NCBI GenBank assembly: GCA_017428785.1
Contig: JAFRQD010000053.1
Span: 1 to 58,511 of the forward strand
From: Bacteroidaceae bacterium
GTDB taxonomy: Bacteria; Bacteroidota; Bacteroidia; Bacteroidales; Bacteroidaceae
DNA length: 58,511 nucleotides
Direction of reading: 5' to 3'
The translations under genes and the position numbers were made by a program. Shown piece after piece: positions 16,901 through 26,300 of this stretch; the stretch's first letter is position 1; each line of letters begins with the position of its first letter. Under the pieces are notes generated by a model. It did no database searches and had not been told where the DNA came from. It worked only from the letters and a program-made list of their open reading frames with translations.

Positions 16901-17258
16901 ACAAAAAACTTTACAAAAATTGTCGCGAAAAATGAGGCGATTGGCATCAGCTTGTGCAGGAGAATCAAACGCCGCACGCGAAGTTGGTCAACGCCGCACG
17001 CGATGTTTGCAATTTCCCCACGCGGCGTCGACCAACCCCGCAGGCGAAATTCGGCAGAAAAGTGCGCCGTATTTAACAGTGTAAAGCAAGGAGTCTGTAC
17101 TTTCTTTGCTTGACGCTGGAAAATTCGTCCTCGCAAACCGCCTGCTGTAGGCGAAAACGCGATTTAAGCCCTTATTTTGCGTTTAGGGTAGCAAAGTGCC
17201 ACCCGACAAAAAACAAGCCGCCAGAAGGGGCATGCTTGCGAAAAATCTTTACAAAAAC
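16901..17258 (-). repeat. Intergenic array element, copy B (full, reverse)
   Basis: Read on the reverse strand it runs from TTTGTAAAGATTTTTCG to TTTGTAAAGTTTTTTGT. The blocks come in the same order as copy A: TTCTGGCGGCTTG, GGTGGCACTTTGCTACCC (complement of 17187-17204), GGCTTAAA, CAGGCGGTTTGCGA, GCAAAGAAAGTAC (complement of 17098-17110), then four 21-23 bp array units (16967-17055). It sits between htpG and the nadE promoter. Confidence 0.75.
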
Positions 17259-17448
17259 ATGAGTGCTCGCTGAATTCTGCCTGCTCCGCCCATTGCAAAG
17301 CGCGCCTTTGTCCTGAAGCGTCTAAGAGAGGCCGAAAGCATTACGCTTTTGCCTGAACAGGCCGCGACAAGCATTTTCGACACACATTCTTTTTCCCCCC
17401 TTTTGCAATTATTTTCCACTTTCCCTTTTCTCTTTCGATTATATTTCG

Positions 17449-17456
17449 TAACTTTG
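17449..17456 (+). promoter_or_regulatory. -7 box TAACTTTG for nadE
   Basis: TAACTTTGC 47 bp before the nadE ATG, after a T/C-rich tract. The leader between them is a run of AAATAGTAAATGGTAAATG-type repeat. Confidence 0.6.
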
Positions 17457-17502
17457 CGATGCAAATAGTAAATGGTAAATGACTAAATAGTAAATATACA
17501 AG

Positions 17503-19428
17503 ATGAATCACGGATTTGTCAAAGTGGCGGCGGCTGTTCCTTCGGTGAAGGTGGCCGACCCGCAGTACAATGTGCAGCAGATTGAGTCGCTCGTCATCCA
17601 GGCCGAGGGCAAGGGCATCGAAATCATCTGCCTGCCGGAGCTCTCGCTGACGGCTTATTCCTGCGGCGACCTCTTCGGGCAGCAACTCTTGCTCGACGAG
17701 GCAGAGATGGCGCTCATCAACCTGATGAACACAACCCGCAGTCTCAACATCATCAGCATCGTCGGCCTCCCTGTGCCTTATCGCGGCTGCTTGCTCAACT
17801 GTGCCGCAGTCGTCCAGCGAGGCAAGATTCTCGGGCTTGTGCCGAAGACTTTCCTGCCCAACTACAGGGAGTTCTACGAGAAGCGGTGGTTCCAGAGCGG
17901 TGCCGATGTGCCCGAGGGAACGGTGCTCATCTGCGGACAGCAGGTCACGGTCAGCACCAATATGCTCTTCTCGACGCCTTCCTGCACATTCGGCGTAGAG
18001 ATTTGCGAAGACCTTTGGGCACCTGTCCCGCCAAGTTCGAAGCTTACCTTGCAAGGTGCCGACATCATCTTCAACCTCAGCGCCGACAACGACCTGGTGG
18101 GCAAGTACACCTATCTGCAGAACCTGCTCGCCCAGCAGAGCGCCCGTTGCATCTGCGGCTATGTCTATAGCAGTTGCGGCTTTGGCGAAAGCACACAGGA
18201 TGTGGTCTTCTCGGGCAAAGGGCTTATCTACGAGAACGGCGTTCTCCTGGCAGAAGCGAAACGCCATCAGTTTGAAGCACAGATGCTCGAGACGGAGATT
18301 GATGTGGAGCGCCTTCGTGGTCAGCGTCGCCTGAACACAACCTTTGCAGCATGTGCGGCACAGGTTCGGCGTCCTGCCAATATTGTTGAGACCGAGCGCG
18401 TCCCGGCTCGCCCCTTCTCCTTGACAAGAGTCATCGACGCTCATCCCTTTGTGCCGACAGGCGCACGCCTCGACGAGCGTTGCCAAGAGATATTCGACAT
18501 ACAGACAGAAGGCTTGGCCAAGCGCATCAAGCATACCAACGCCGAAACCGTCGTGGTTGGCATTAGCGGCGGCCTTGACTCGACGCTTGCCCTGCTTGTC
18601 TGTGTGGGGGCATTCGACAGGTTGGGCACGAACCGCAGGGGCATAGTAGGCATTACGATGCCAGGCTTCGGCACGACCGACAGGACATACACCAATGCCG
18701 TCAACCTCATGAAGCTGCTCGGCATCACGATTCGCGAGATAAGCATCAAGGAGGCTTGTATCCAGCACTTCAACGACATCGGACATGATCTGGAGAAACG
18801 CGATGTGACCTACGAGAACAGCCAGGCTCGCGAACGCACCCAAATCCTCATGGACGCAGCCAATCAGATGAACGGCTTCGTGGTGGGCACAGGCGACCTC
18901 AGCGAACTGGCGCTCGGCTGGGCAACATACAACGGCGACCACATGAGCATGTATGGCGTGAATGCCTCCGTGCCCAAGACACTCGTCAAGCATCTTGTCG
19001 CTTGGGTGGCTGAGCATACGAAAGACGAGAGCACCAGTCAGACACTCCTCGACATCGTCGATACGCCCATCTCGCCCGAGCTCATCCCTGCCGACGAACA
19101 GGGGAACATCACACAAAAGACGGAGGACTTGGTGGGGCCCTACGAGCTGCACGACTTCTTCCTGTATTATGTGTTGCGATGGGGCTTCCGTCCTGCAAAG
19201 ATATACCTTTTGGCTCGACAGGCATTTGGTCAGGCATACGACGATGCCACCATCCGCAAGTGGCTCAAGACCTTCTGCCGTCGCTTCTTCGCCCAGCAGT
19301 TCAAGCGGAGTTGCCTTCCCGACGGACCAAAGGTGGGCAGTTGCTCGTTGAGCCCCCGAGGCGACTGGAGAATGCCTTCCGATGCTAGCTCCGACGCTTG
19401 GCTCAAGGAATGCGATGAACTGGGATGA
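17503..19428 (+). CDS. nadE: Glutamine-dependent NAD+ synthetase
   Basis: 641 residues. The N-terminal nitrilase-type glutaminase domain (1-270) has LPELSLTAYSCGDLF (Glu), PKTFLPNYREFYE (Lys) and GVEICEDLWAP (Cys nucleophile). The C-terminal synthetase domain (about 320-640) has the PP-loop GISGGLDSTLAL. It makes NAD+ from deamido-NAD+ using ammonia released from glutamine and passed internally. It is a stand-alone gene with its own promoter. A CGTCATAACGTCATAACG simple repeat separates it from gdhA. Confidence 0.95.
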   Translation: MNHGFVKVAAAVPSVKVADPQYNVQQIESLVIQAEGKGIEIICLPELSLTAYSCGDLFGQQLLLDEAEMALINLMNTTRSLNIISIVGLPVPYRGCLLNCAAVVQRGKILGLVPKTFLPNYREFYEKRWFQSGADVPEGTVLICGQQVTVSTNMLFSTPSCTFGVEICEDLWAPVPPSSKLTLQGADIIFNLSADNDLVGKYTYLQNLLAQQSARCICGYVYSSCGFGESTQDVVFSGKGLIYENGVLLAEAKRHQFEAQMLETEIDVERLRGQRRLNTTFAACAAQVRRPANIVETERVPARPFSLTRVIDAHPFVPTGARLDERCQEIFDIQTEGLAKRIKHTNAETVVVGISGGLDSTLALLVCVGAFDRLGTNRRGIVGITMPGFGTTDRTYTNAVNLMKLLGITIREISIKEACIQHFNDIGHDLEKRDVTYENSQARERTQILMDAANQMNGFVVGTGDLSELALGWATYNGDHMSMYGVNASVPKTLVKHLVAWVAEHTKDESTSQTLLDIVDTPISPELIPADEQGNITQKTEDLVGPYELHDFFLYYVLRWGFRPAKIYLLARQAFGQAYDDATIRKWLKTFCRRFFAQQFKRSCLPDGPKVGSCSLSPRGDWRMPSDASSDAWLKECDELG

Positions 19429-19509
19429 AAAGGATTATGTAATAGCGTCATAACGTCATAACGATATAACCTTTTAACAAAAATAACAACACAGCTAAAA
19501 CTAAACACT

Positions 19510-20847
19510 ATGATTGTAGAGAAAATCATGCAAGGCTTGGAGCAGAAGCATCCAGGCGAAAGAGAGTACCTTCAGGCTGTCCGCGAAGTGCTGGACTCCA
19601 TTAAAGATGTTTACAATCAGCACCCGGAATTCGAGAAGGCAAAGATTGTTGAGCGTATCGTCGAGCCCGAGCGCATCATCACTTTCCGTGTGCCTTGGGT
19701 GGACGACAAGGGTGAAGTGCAAGTCAACCTTGGCTATCGTGTGCAGTTCAACAGCGCGATTGGCCCCTACAAGGGCGGTCTTCGCTTCCATGCATCAGTT
19801 AACCTCAGCATCCTGAAGTTCCTCGGCTTCGAGCAGACCTTCAAGAATGCGCTTACCACTCTGCCTATGGGCGGCGGCAAAGGCGGCTCGGACTTCTCTC
19901 CTCGCGGCAAGAGCGACGCAGAAATCATGCGCTTCTGTCAGGCCTTTATGTCAGAACTGTTCAAGTACATAGGCCCCGATGTGGACGTTCCCGCTGGCGA
20001 CATCGGCGTGGGAGGCAGAGAGATAGGCTACCTCTTCGGTATGTATAAGAAACTCACTACGCAGTTCCATGCAGCAACCCTTACCGGCAAGGGCTTGGAG
20101 TGGGGCGGAAGCATCCTCCGTCCAGAGGCAACAGGCTTCGGAGCCCTTTACTTCGTCAACCAGATGATGCAGACGCATGGCCTCGACATCAAGGGCAAGA
20201 CGGTGGCTCTCTCAGGCTTCGGCAATGTGGCTTGGGGTGCTGCCAAGAAGGCAACAGAGCTCGGAGCAAAGGTCATCACCATCAGTGGTCCCGACGGCTA
20301 CATCTTCGACCCACAAGGTCTTGATGCAGAGAAGATTGACTACCTGCTCGAGCTTCGTGCCAGCGGCAACGACATCTGCCAGCCCTATGCAGAGCAGTTC
20401 CCGGGCTCGACATTCTTCAAGGACAAGAAGCCTTGGGAGCAGAAGGCCGACATCTACCTGCCATGTGCCACACAGAACGAGCTCAATGGCGAGGATGCAG
20501 ACAAGATACTGGCCTTCAAGCCGCTTTGCGTGGCCGAGGTCAGCAACATGGGTTGCACCGCAGAAGCAGCCGAGAAGTTCATTGCCGCCAAGCAGCTCTT
20601 TGCCCCTGGCAAGGCCGTGAATGCCGGTGGTGTGGCAACCTCAGGACTCGAGATGACGCAGAACTCCATGCGCATCAGCTGGACAGCCGAGGAAGTGGAC
20701 AGGCGCTTGCATCAGATCATGTCGGGCATCCACGAACAATGCGTCAAGTATGGCAAGGAAGGCGATTATGTCAACTATGTCAAAGGCGCCAACATCGCCG
20801 GCTTCATGAAGGTCGCTAAGGCTATGCTGGCACAGGGTATAGTATAA
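19510..20847 (+). CDS. gdhA: NADP-type glutamate dehydrogenase
   Basis: The 445-residue hexameric-type enzyme has GPYKGGLRFH, TLPMGGGKGGSDF (catalytic Lys region) and the Rossmann segment VALSGFGNVAWGAAKKATELG. It interconverts 2-oxoglutarate plus ammonia and glutamate. The sequence type matches the NADP-dependent biosynthetic class of Bacteroidales, though cofactor choice is inferred. A perfect-looking 3' hairpin follows 13 bp after the stop. Upstream nadE also handles glutamine nitrogen; co-transcription is possible but unproven. Confidence 0.94.
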   Translation: MIVEKIMQGLEQKHPGEREYLQAVREVLDSIKDVYNQHPEFEKAKIVERIVEPERIITFRVPWVDDKGEVQVNLGYRVQFNSAIGPYKGGLRFHASVNLSILKFLGFEQTFKNALTTLPMGGGKGGSDFSPRGKSDAEIMRFCQAFMSELFKYIGPDVDVPAGDIGVGGREIGYLFGMYKKLTTQFHAATLTGKGLEWGGSILRPEATGFGALYFVNQMMQTHGLDIKGKTVALSGFGNVAWGAAKKATELGAKVITISGPDGYIFDPQGLDAEKIDYLLELRASGNDICQPYAEQFPGSTFFKDKKPWEQKADIYLPCATQNELNGEDADKILAFKPLCVAEVSNMGCTAEAAEKFIAAKQLFAPGKAVNAGGVATSGLEMTQNSMRISWTAEEVDRRLHQIMSGIHEQCVKYGKEGDYVNYVKGANIAGFMKVAKAMLAQGIV

Positions 20848-20860
20848 GAGCCCGGAGAGA

Positions 20861-20894
20861 CAGGCGTGCTTAGTTGCCCAACTAGGCACGCCTG
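20861..20894 (+). terminator. Hairpin after gdhA containing CGTGCTTAGTT
   Basis: CAGGCGTGCTTAGTTG (20861-20876) pairs with CAACTAGGCACGCCTG (20879-20894): 16 bp with one G-U-type mismatch and a 2-base loop. No T-run follows, so it may be a 3'-end stabiliser. The word CGTGCTTAGTT recurs twice at 36737-36769. Confidence 0.5.
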
Positions 20895-20932
20895 GTTCGT
20901 CAAACTATGCACGTTATTTTATTCAACAACAC

Positions 20933-23116
20933 ATGAAGAATAAGGTTATTTTCTGGCTTCAGACGATTGTTTTCTTGTCCGTAAATTTGTCCGGACGGGC
21001 ACAGCTCCTCGAGACAGAATTTGCAGAGGGGACGCTATGCATCAAAGCCGTTGCCAAGAATGCCGTTCGCGTTCAGTACAAAGTTGGTGAGACACAGAAC
21101 CAATTCCCCGACTGGATTTATTGCCGCAACGACGAAGTGTCTGATTGCGCCCTGAAGGTAAAAGCCGACAGGAAGCGCCATACCTTATATATAAAGGACG
21201 GGCGCGGAAAAACCGTCTTTGTGGCTACGCGCCATCAGTTGCAGGATGGAGAGGCAACGCTGGCTTTCGCGTCCCCCAAGGACGAGTGCCTCTATGGCCT
21301 CGGACAGTTCCAGGACGGGTACAGCAATGTGCGTGGCCTCTCGCGCCGACTTACGCAAGTGAACACGCAAATCAGCCTGCCCATGCTTCTCTCCAGCAAG
21401 GGTTACGGAGTGCTATGGAACAACTGTGCGCTTACCGAGTTCAATCCGTCGGACCAGTATGTGAAACTGACGAAAGGCAATGGCGAGGGCTTGCGCGAGG
21501 AGGTGGATGTGACATCGACTGAAGGCGGAAAACGCGAGGTGCGCGAGCACAATTTCTTTGATGCCGACATCGATGTGGCCGAGGCTGGCGAGTATTCCCT
21601 GCTCTTGGATGTCGGGCAGAAGATGGCACGCAAGCACCATCTTGCCATAGACGGGAAGACGGTTCTCGACATGCAGAATGTCTGGCTGCCCCCAACCACA
21701 TCCGCCATCGTTCATCTTGAAGCGGGACGGCACCATCTCCGTGCTGAGTTGACGCGCAACGATGCCCCCACGGTCTATTATCATAAGGTTACGGACGAGA
21801 CAGTCTTCCGCTCGCCGCTTTCCACCCTTGTTGACTATACTGTTTTCGTCGGCTCTCCCGATGAAATCATTGCCACTTACCGACACCTGACAGGCGACTG
21901 TCCGCCCATCCCCACGTGGGCACTTGGTTACATCCATTGCAGGGAACGCTTCCATTCTTCCGACGAAATCCTGCAGACTGCCAATCGCTTCCGACAGGAA
22001 CAGATGCCCATCGGCATGATTGTGCAGGACTGGCAGTACTGGGGCAAGTACGGCTGGAACGCCATGCAGTTCGACGAGCAGTTCTATCCCGACCCTAAGG
22101 CGCTCACAGACTCGCTGCACAGGATGGGAATTCGGCTGATGGTAAGCGTATGGTCGAAGATAGACAAGAATTCGGAAGTGGGAAAGCAGATGCTGGCTTC
22201 CGGCTGCTACATTCCTGGTACAGACTGGATTGACTTCTTCAACCCCGATGCCGCCTCTGCTTATTGGGAGCAGTTCAGCCGACGCCTCGTGCCGCTGGGC
22301 ATAGATGCCTGGTGGCAAGATGCCACGGAACCCGAAAACGACGATTTGGTGGGCCGCCGAGTGAATCGCGGACAATGGGCAGGCGAACAGGTTCGCAATG
22401 TCTATCCTCTATTGGTCAACCGCACTGTTTATGAAGGTCTTAAGAGTACGGGATGCAAGGAGCCCTTTATCCTGACCCGATGTGGCTTTTCCGGCATTCA
22501 GCGCTACGGCATTGCCCTGTGGAGCGGCGATGTGGGGAACGACTGGGAGACGCTCAGAAGGCAGATAACAGCGGGTCTTGGAGTGCAGGCAGCCGGCATC
22601 CCCTGGTGGACTTATGATGCAGGAGGGTTCTTCCGCCCCCACGACCAATACACCAACCAGGACTACATCGAGCGTATGCTAAGATGGATAGAGCTTTCCG
22701 TCTATCTGCCCCTGATGCGCGTCCACGGTTACATGAGCAATACGGAGCCCTGGAACTATGGCGACGAGGCAAAGCAGATAATTGCAGATTGCCTGCGTGA
22801 GCGTGAGCGCCTCCGCCCCTATCTGGAGGAATGTGCCCGCCGGGTTTCCGAGGAAGGCTACACGCTGATGCGTCCCTTGCTCTTCGATTTTGCCGACGAC
22901 CCCGTCGCCCTTCAGCAAAAGTACGAGTACATGTTCGGTCCTCGGCTGCTTGTCAGTCCTGTGACCGAGCCGGGTGTCACCACATGGAAAACATATCTCC
23001 CCAAGACGCAGGGAAAATGGAAAGACCATCGCACGGGAAAGGAATATAAAGGCGGGCAATATGTCAACACTCCTGTCAGCAAGGCTTATATTCCTGTGTT
23101 TGAGTTACTTGAATGA
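20933..23116 (+). CDS. GH31 family alpha-glycosidase (alpha-xylosidase-like)
   Basis: 727 residues with an N-terminal signal peptide (to about GRAQ, residue 24). The GH31 N-terminal beta domain has a PA14-like insert at about residues 200-290, as in the Bacteroides alpha-xylosidase BoGH31A. The barrel contains WWQDATEPEND (nucleophile Asp463) and WSGDVGNDWETLRRQI (acid/base Asp533), followed by RPLLFDFADD. It is expected in the periplasm or on the surface, removing alpha-linked xylose or glucose from plant glycans. There is no SusC/SusD pair nearby. It converges with the GH92-GH2 pair. Confidence 0.88.
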   Translation: MKNKVIFWLQTIVFLSVNLSGRAQLLETEFAEGTLCIKAVAKNAVRVQYKVGETQNQFPDWIYCRNDEVSDCALKVKADRKRHTLYIKDGRGKTVFVATRHQLQDGEATLAFASPKDECLYGLGQFQDGYSNVRGLSRRLTQVNTQISLPMLLSSKGYGVLWNNCALTEFNPSDQYVKLTKGNGEGLREEVDVTSTEGGKREVREHNFFDADIDVAEAGEYSLLLDVGQKMARKHHLAIDGKTVLDMQNVWLPPTTSAIVHLEAGRHHLRAELTRNDAPTVYYHKVTDETVFRSPLSTLVDYTVFVGSPDEIIATYRHLTGDCPPIPTWALGYIHCRERFHSSDEILQTANRFRQEQMPIGMIVQDWQYWGKYGWNAMQFDEQFYPDPKALTDSLHRMGIRLMVSVWSKIDKNSEVGKQMLASGCYIPGTDWIDFFNPDAASAYWEQFSRRLVPLGIDAWWQDATEPENDDLVGRRVNRGQWAGEQVRNVYPLLVNRTVYEGLKSTGCKEPFILTRCGFSGIQRYGIALWSGDVGNDWETLRRQITAGLGVQAAGIPWWTYDAGGFFRPHDQYTNQDYIERMLRWIELSVYLPLMRVHGYMSNTEPWNYGDEAKQIIADCLRERERLRPYLEECARRVSEEGYTLMRPLLFDFADDPVALQQKYEYMFGPRLLVSPVTEPGVTTWKTYLPKTQGKWKDHRTGKEYKGGQYVNTPVSKAYIPVFELLE

Positions 23117-23134
23117 CTCCTATGCGGCAGATGC

Positions 23135-23292
23135 AAACGCCGCACGCGGGGATGCCAAACGCCGCACGCGGGGATTGCCAACGCCGCACGCGGAAATTGC
23201 CAACGCCGCACGTGGGGATTGCCATCGCCGCAGGCGGCGTTTTTCGTCCGTCTGTGTGATGTCGTTCAACAGCGCAAAAAATCTTTACAAAT
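23135..23292 (-). repeat. Array element, partial copy D (one end plus array)
   Basis: On the reverse strand it begins ATTTGTAAAGATTTTTT (23276-23292) and, without the GTGGCAC core, passes into the array at 23135-23243. On the + strand the units are 22, 23, 22, 22 and 19 bp: AAACGCCGCACGCGGGGATG and close variants, each centred on CCGCACGCGG, CCGCACGTGG or CCGCAGGCGG. This is the most regular array of the five. It fills the gap between the convergent glycosidase genes. Confidence 0.75.
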
Positions 23293-23310
23293 CGCGCTCC
23301 TGGCATTAAA

Positions 23311-23352
23311 AAACCGCGCTCGCAAAGTCTGTTGACAATGCGAGCGTGGTTT
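23311..23352. terminator. Bidirectional terminator between GH31 and GH2
   Basis: AAACCGCGCTCGCA (23311-23324) pairs with TGCGAGCGTGGTTT (23339-23352), 13 of 14 bp, with A-rich sequence on the left and TTTCCGTTTT on the right. It serves both convergent genes. Confidence 0.8.
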
Positions 23353-23391
23353 CCGTTTTACAAGGGCGTAAATCCATTAGCCCTGCTCAAC

Positions 23392-26300
23392 CTATTTCAC
23401 CAACTTCTTGCGGCCTTCCTGTATGTAAATGCCTTTCCTAATATCCGACACTTTCTGTCCGCTCAGGTTGTATGTCGCTCCCTTGCCTTTGGAGTAGAGT
23501 GGGGCAGCAAGGCCCGTCTCCTCGTCCAAATCCTCGAGGATGAACTCGCCCGGGGCGGTCTTGTTGGCATAGATGTAGCTGCCCACATTCCTTGAGTCGA
23601 AGCCCACGAGGCGGCTGTTCTGCCAGCAGCAACGAAGATACGCATTGCCTTCTTCCAGCCGCTCCACCTGTATGTAACCATACTTGTCGGTAGGAGTTTT
23701 CGTGGAGGATATGATGCGCCAGTCTGTCCCTCCATCATTCGCCATGTAGTGTCCGTCGGCCTTTATCTTATAGAATGCCGTGAAGCCTTGCACTTTCTCG
23801 AAGTTGAAGATGTAGGTTGGGTCGTTCTCGTCGAAGTTGCCCAGACAGAAATGCCCTTCGTTGGTGTTCGTCTGGTAGTGCAGGCAAAGCCCCGACTGCT
23901 TCTCGCGGATGCAGTAGCGATGGTTGGTGTTGATGGGCTGGATCATCCAGTGGCTTGGCGTCACCATTGCTTCGGCCTCGACATAGAGCTCAGCCGCAGA
24001 GGCATAGCCCCTGTCATCGACCACAGTACGCACGAGGAACTTCATGTATCGTGCCTCGGGTTTAGAGGGGATGTTGACCGTCTGCTTGTCGGCAGAGTTG
24101 CTGAAAGTGCCGCTTGCTGCAGGTTCTCCCCACAAACGAGGACTGTTGCTGAAATAGACTTCATAGCGAAGCACTCGGCCATTGCTTCCGTCCTTGCGTC
24201 CCTTGTAGGAGAAGGCTGTGATGCGATAGGTATGCTTCATGTCGACAACGATTTCGTGGGGGCAATCGGGTGTCGATGGATTGTATTGCGTATGCCAAAT
24301 GGAGTTCTCGTCATCGTCGATAGCGTTGGCAGCCAACTCATTGCCGCCCTGCTGGCTGTCGTAGCTATAGATGCTCCATTCCGACTTGTCAACAAAGAAG
24401 CCATAAGCCTTCTCGCCCATTATGCTCGGAGCAAGGCCGGTGGCAGAGGCATAAGCCCTCAGCAAACCGCCCATGCGCATATCGATAGGCTGTGTGTAAG
24501 GTTGGAAGTCGCTGCCATCTATGCTGTAATAGATGGTGGTTCCGGCTGGATTGTCTGAACTGAGAACGGCAAAGCCATGCCCATCGTTGGCAAATTGAAC
24601 AGGCTGACAAACAGGCAAGCCAAGACGGCCTCGCTGAGCGAGGATGGTGTCGGAACTCTCTTCAAGGATGGGCATAATCATGAAGCAGAATGGCGTCTGT
24701 GTTAACTTCCGTTCATATCTGTCGAGCACATCAGGACCGCAAGAAGCGTTGCCGAGCGCACGGTTCCAAGCATCGAGCGAAACAACGGTGTTGCGCTGGA
24801 AGGTGACTTCGTGGGGATGTCCTTTGCGATTATAGGAAGCCGTATATATATCCTCGGCTCGCCAATGCCCTACCGTTGTCGCCATTCCCGAAGGAGAAAC
24901 ATACATCAGGCCTTTGCCAGCTTGAGTGGTAACGGCCAGCCATCGCACATCTTCCTTGTTGCCGGTTTCCTGCGGACGGATATGGTTGGTCCATTGCTCG
25001 GTGACGGTGCTGTGATAAATGCCCAGATGAGCGGCATAGTTGCGGTCGCGGTAGCTGTCGAATGGGCCTCTGCCCAGCCATGTGATGTTCTCGCAAGAGC
25101 TTGGCATTTCGAAACGGAAGCCCAGTTTAGGCAGGACGGCACCATCATTGTCGGGCGTTATCAAGGTGCTCAAGCATATGGCTCCGTCCGGATAGATGCG
25201 GAACTGCTTGCAGACAGAAAAGGTCAGCGCCGAGGTGCTTGTCTTGTAGGTGTCTGTTATAGAGAGCTGAACCCAATGCTTTGCTTCGTCTTGCACCATT
25301 TCCCAAGTGCCGCTGGTCATTGTGAGTGTGCGTACTCCAAGCGCCTCCCAGTTGCCCTCTTGCCTTCCGTCGTTCTCTGTCGGGATGCGGAAAGTGTTGA
25401 GTTTCAGCGGCTGATTGATAAGCATCGTGCCATCGAGCGTGTATCTCGAGAGTGTCCCGCCAGAGAAAGACGCCGAGAAGTTTGCTCCCTTGACCGTATA
25501 TGTCGAGCCAGAGCGCGTCACTGCTAATGTCTCGGTACCTTCATAAGTGTAGAATTGCGGGGCAGTAGCTTCTCGAATGATTGCCTCAGAAGCAGCCACC
25601 TCGTAGCCAGCCTCAGCCCATGGAGTGGCCTCTTGCTGGGTTGTGGAGAAACGAATTGTGTAGCGGCTCTCAGGTTTGAAAGTTATATTGTCGTAAGGAA
25701 CAGTTATTGTTGTGCTGTCCCATGGAGCGAGGTTGAGGTCGTCAAGAGTTCCGCTTGCTATGCCAATACCGTCTTCACTAATTATATAATGTATATCATA
25801 GCCTGTGAGTCTTGTCTGCTGAAGTTTGTTCTTTACCCTGAACTTGCCTTGCTCAGCATTGAGAAGCAGAATATCTACAGGCTGATAGACGCCTTTCATG
25901 TTGAACGATTTGGCAGTCGGAGTGCCATCAGGAAGCACGACTCCATTGCAGCAGAAATTTCCGTCGTTGGGATTGTCGCCGAAGTCGCCGCCATAAGCCC
26001 AATAGTATTGGTTTGTTTTACCTGTTATGGGCATTCGAAGTCCCTGGTCCTTCCAGTCCCAGACGAACTCGCCTACCATTGCAGGATATGGTTCGTAGAT
26101 TTCTCGATAGTAATCTATCTGGTTGCCCATCGAGTTGCCCATTGCATGCGTGTTCTCGCATTGGATGTGGGGCTTTGGGGAAGAGCTGTTCTTGCGACTC
26201 TTGGCCGTGGACAGCATGTTGTCGTAGCTGCCGTACATCGTGCTGGTCACATCGCTCCATTGGCTGTTGCCCTCATAATGTGTGATGCGGCTTGTGTCAA

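Noticed and set aside
17341-19152. Long antisense frames, e.g. 603 codons opposite nadE, 671 codons opposite uvrA (37267-39282), 539 opposite clpC (12677-14296)
   Set aside because: They mirror strongly codon-biased genes on the other strand, lack promoters and have low-complexity Leu/His/Val-rich translations with no recognisable motif.
23135-23243. CRISPR array
   Set aside because: The period is only about 22 bp with no unique spacers, the units are degenerate, and there are no cas genes.
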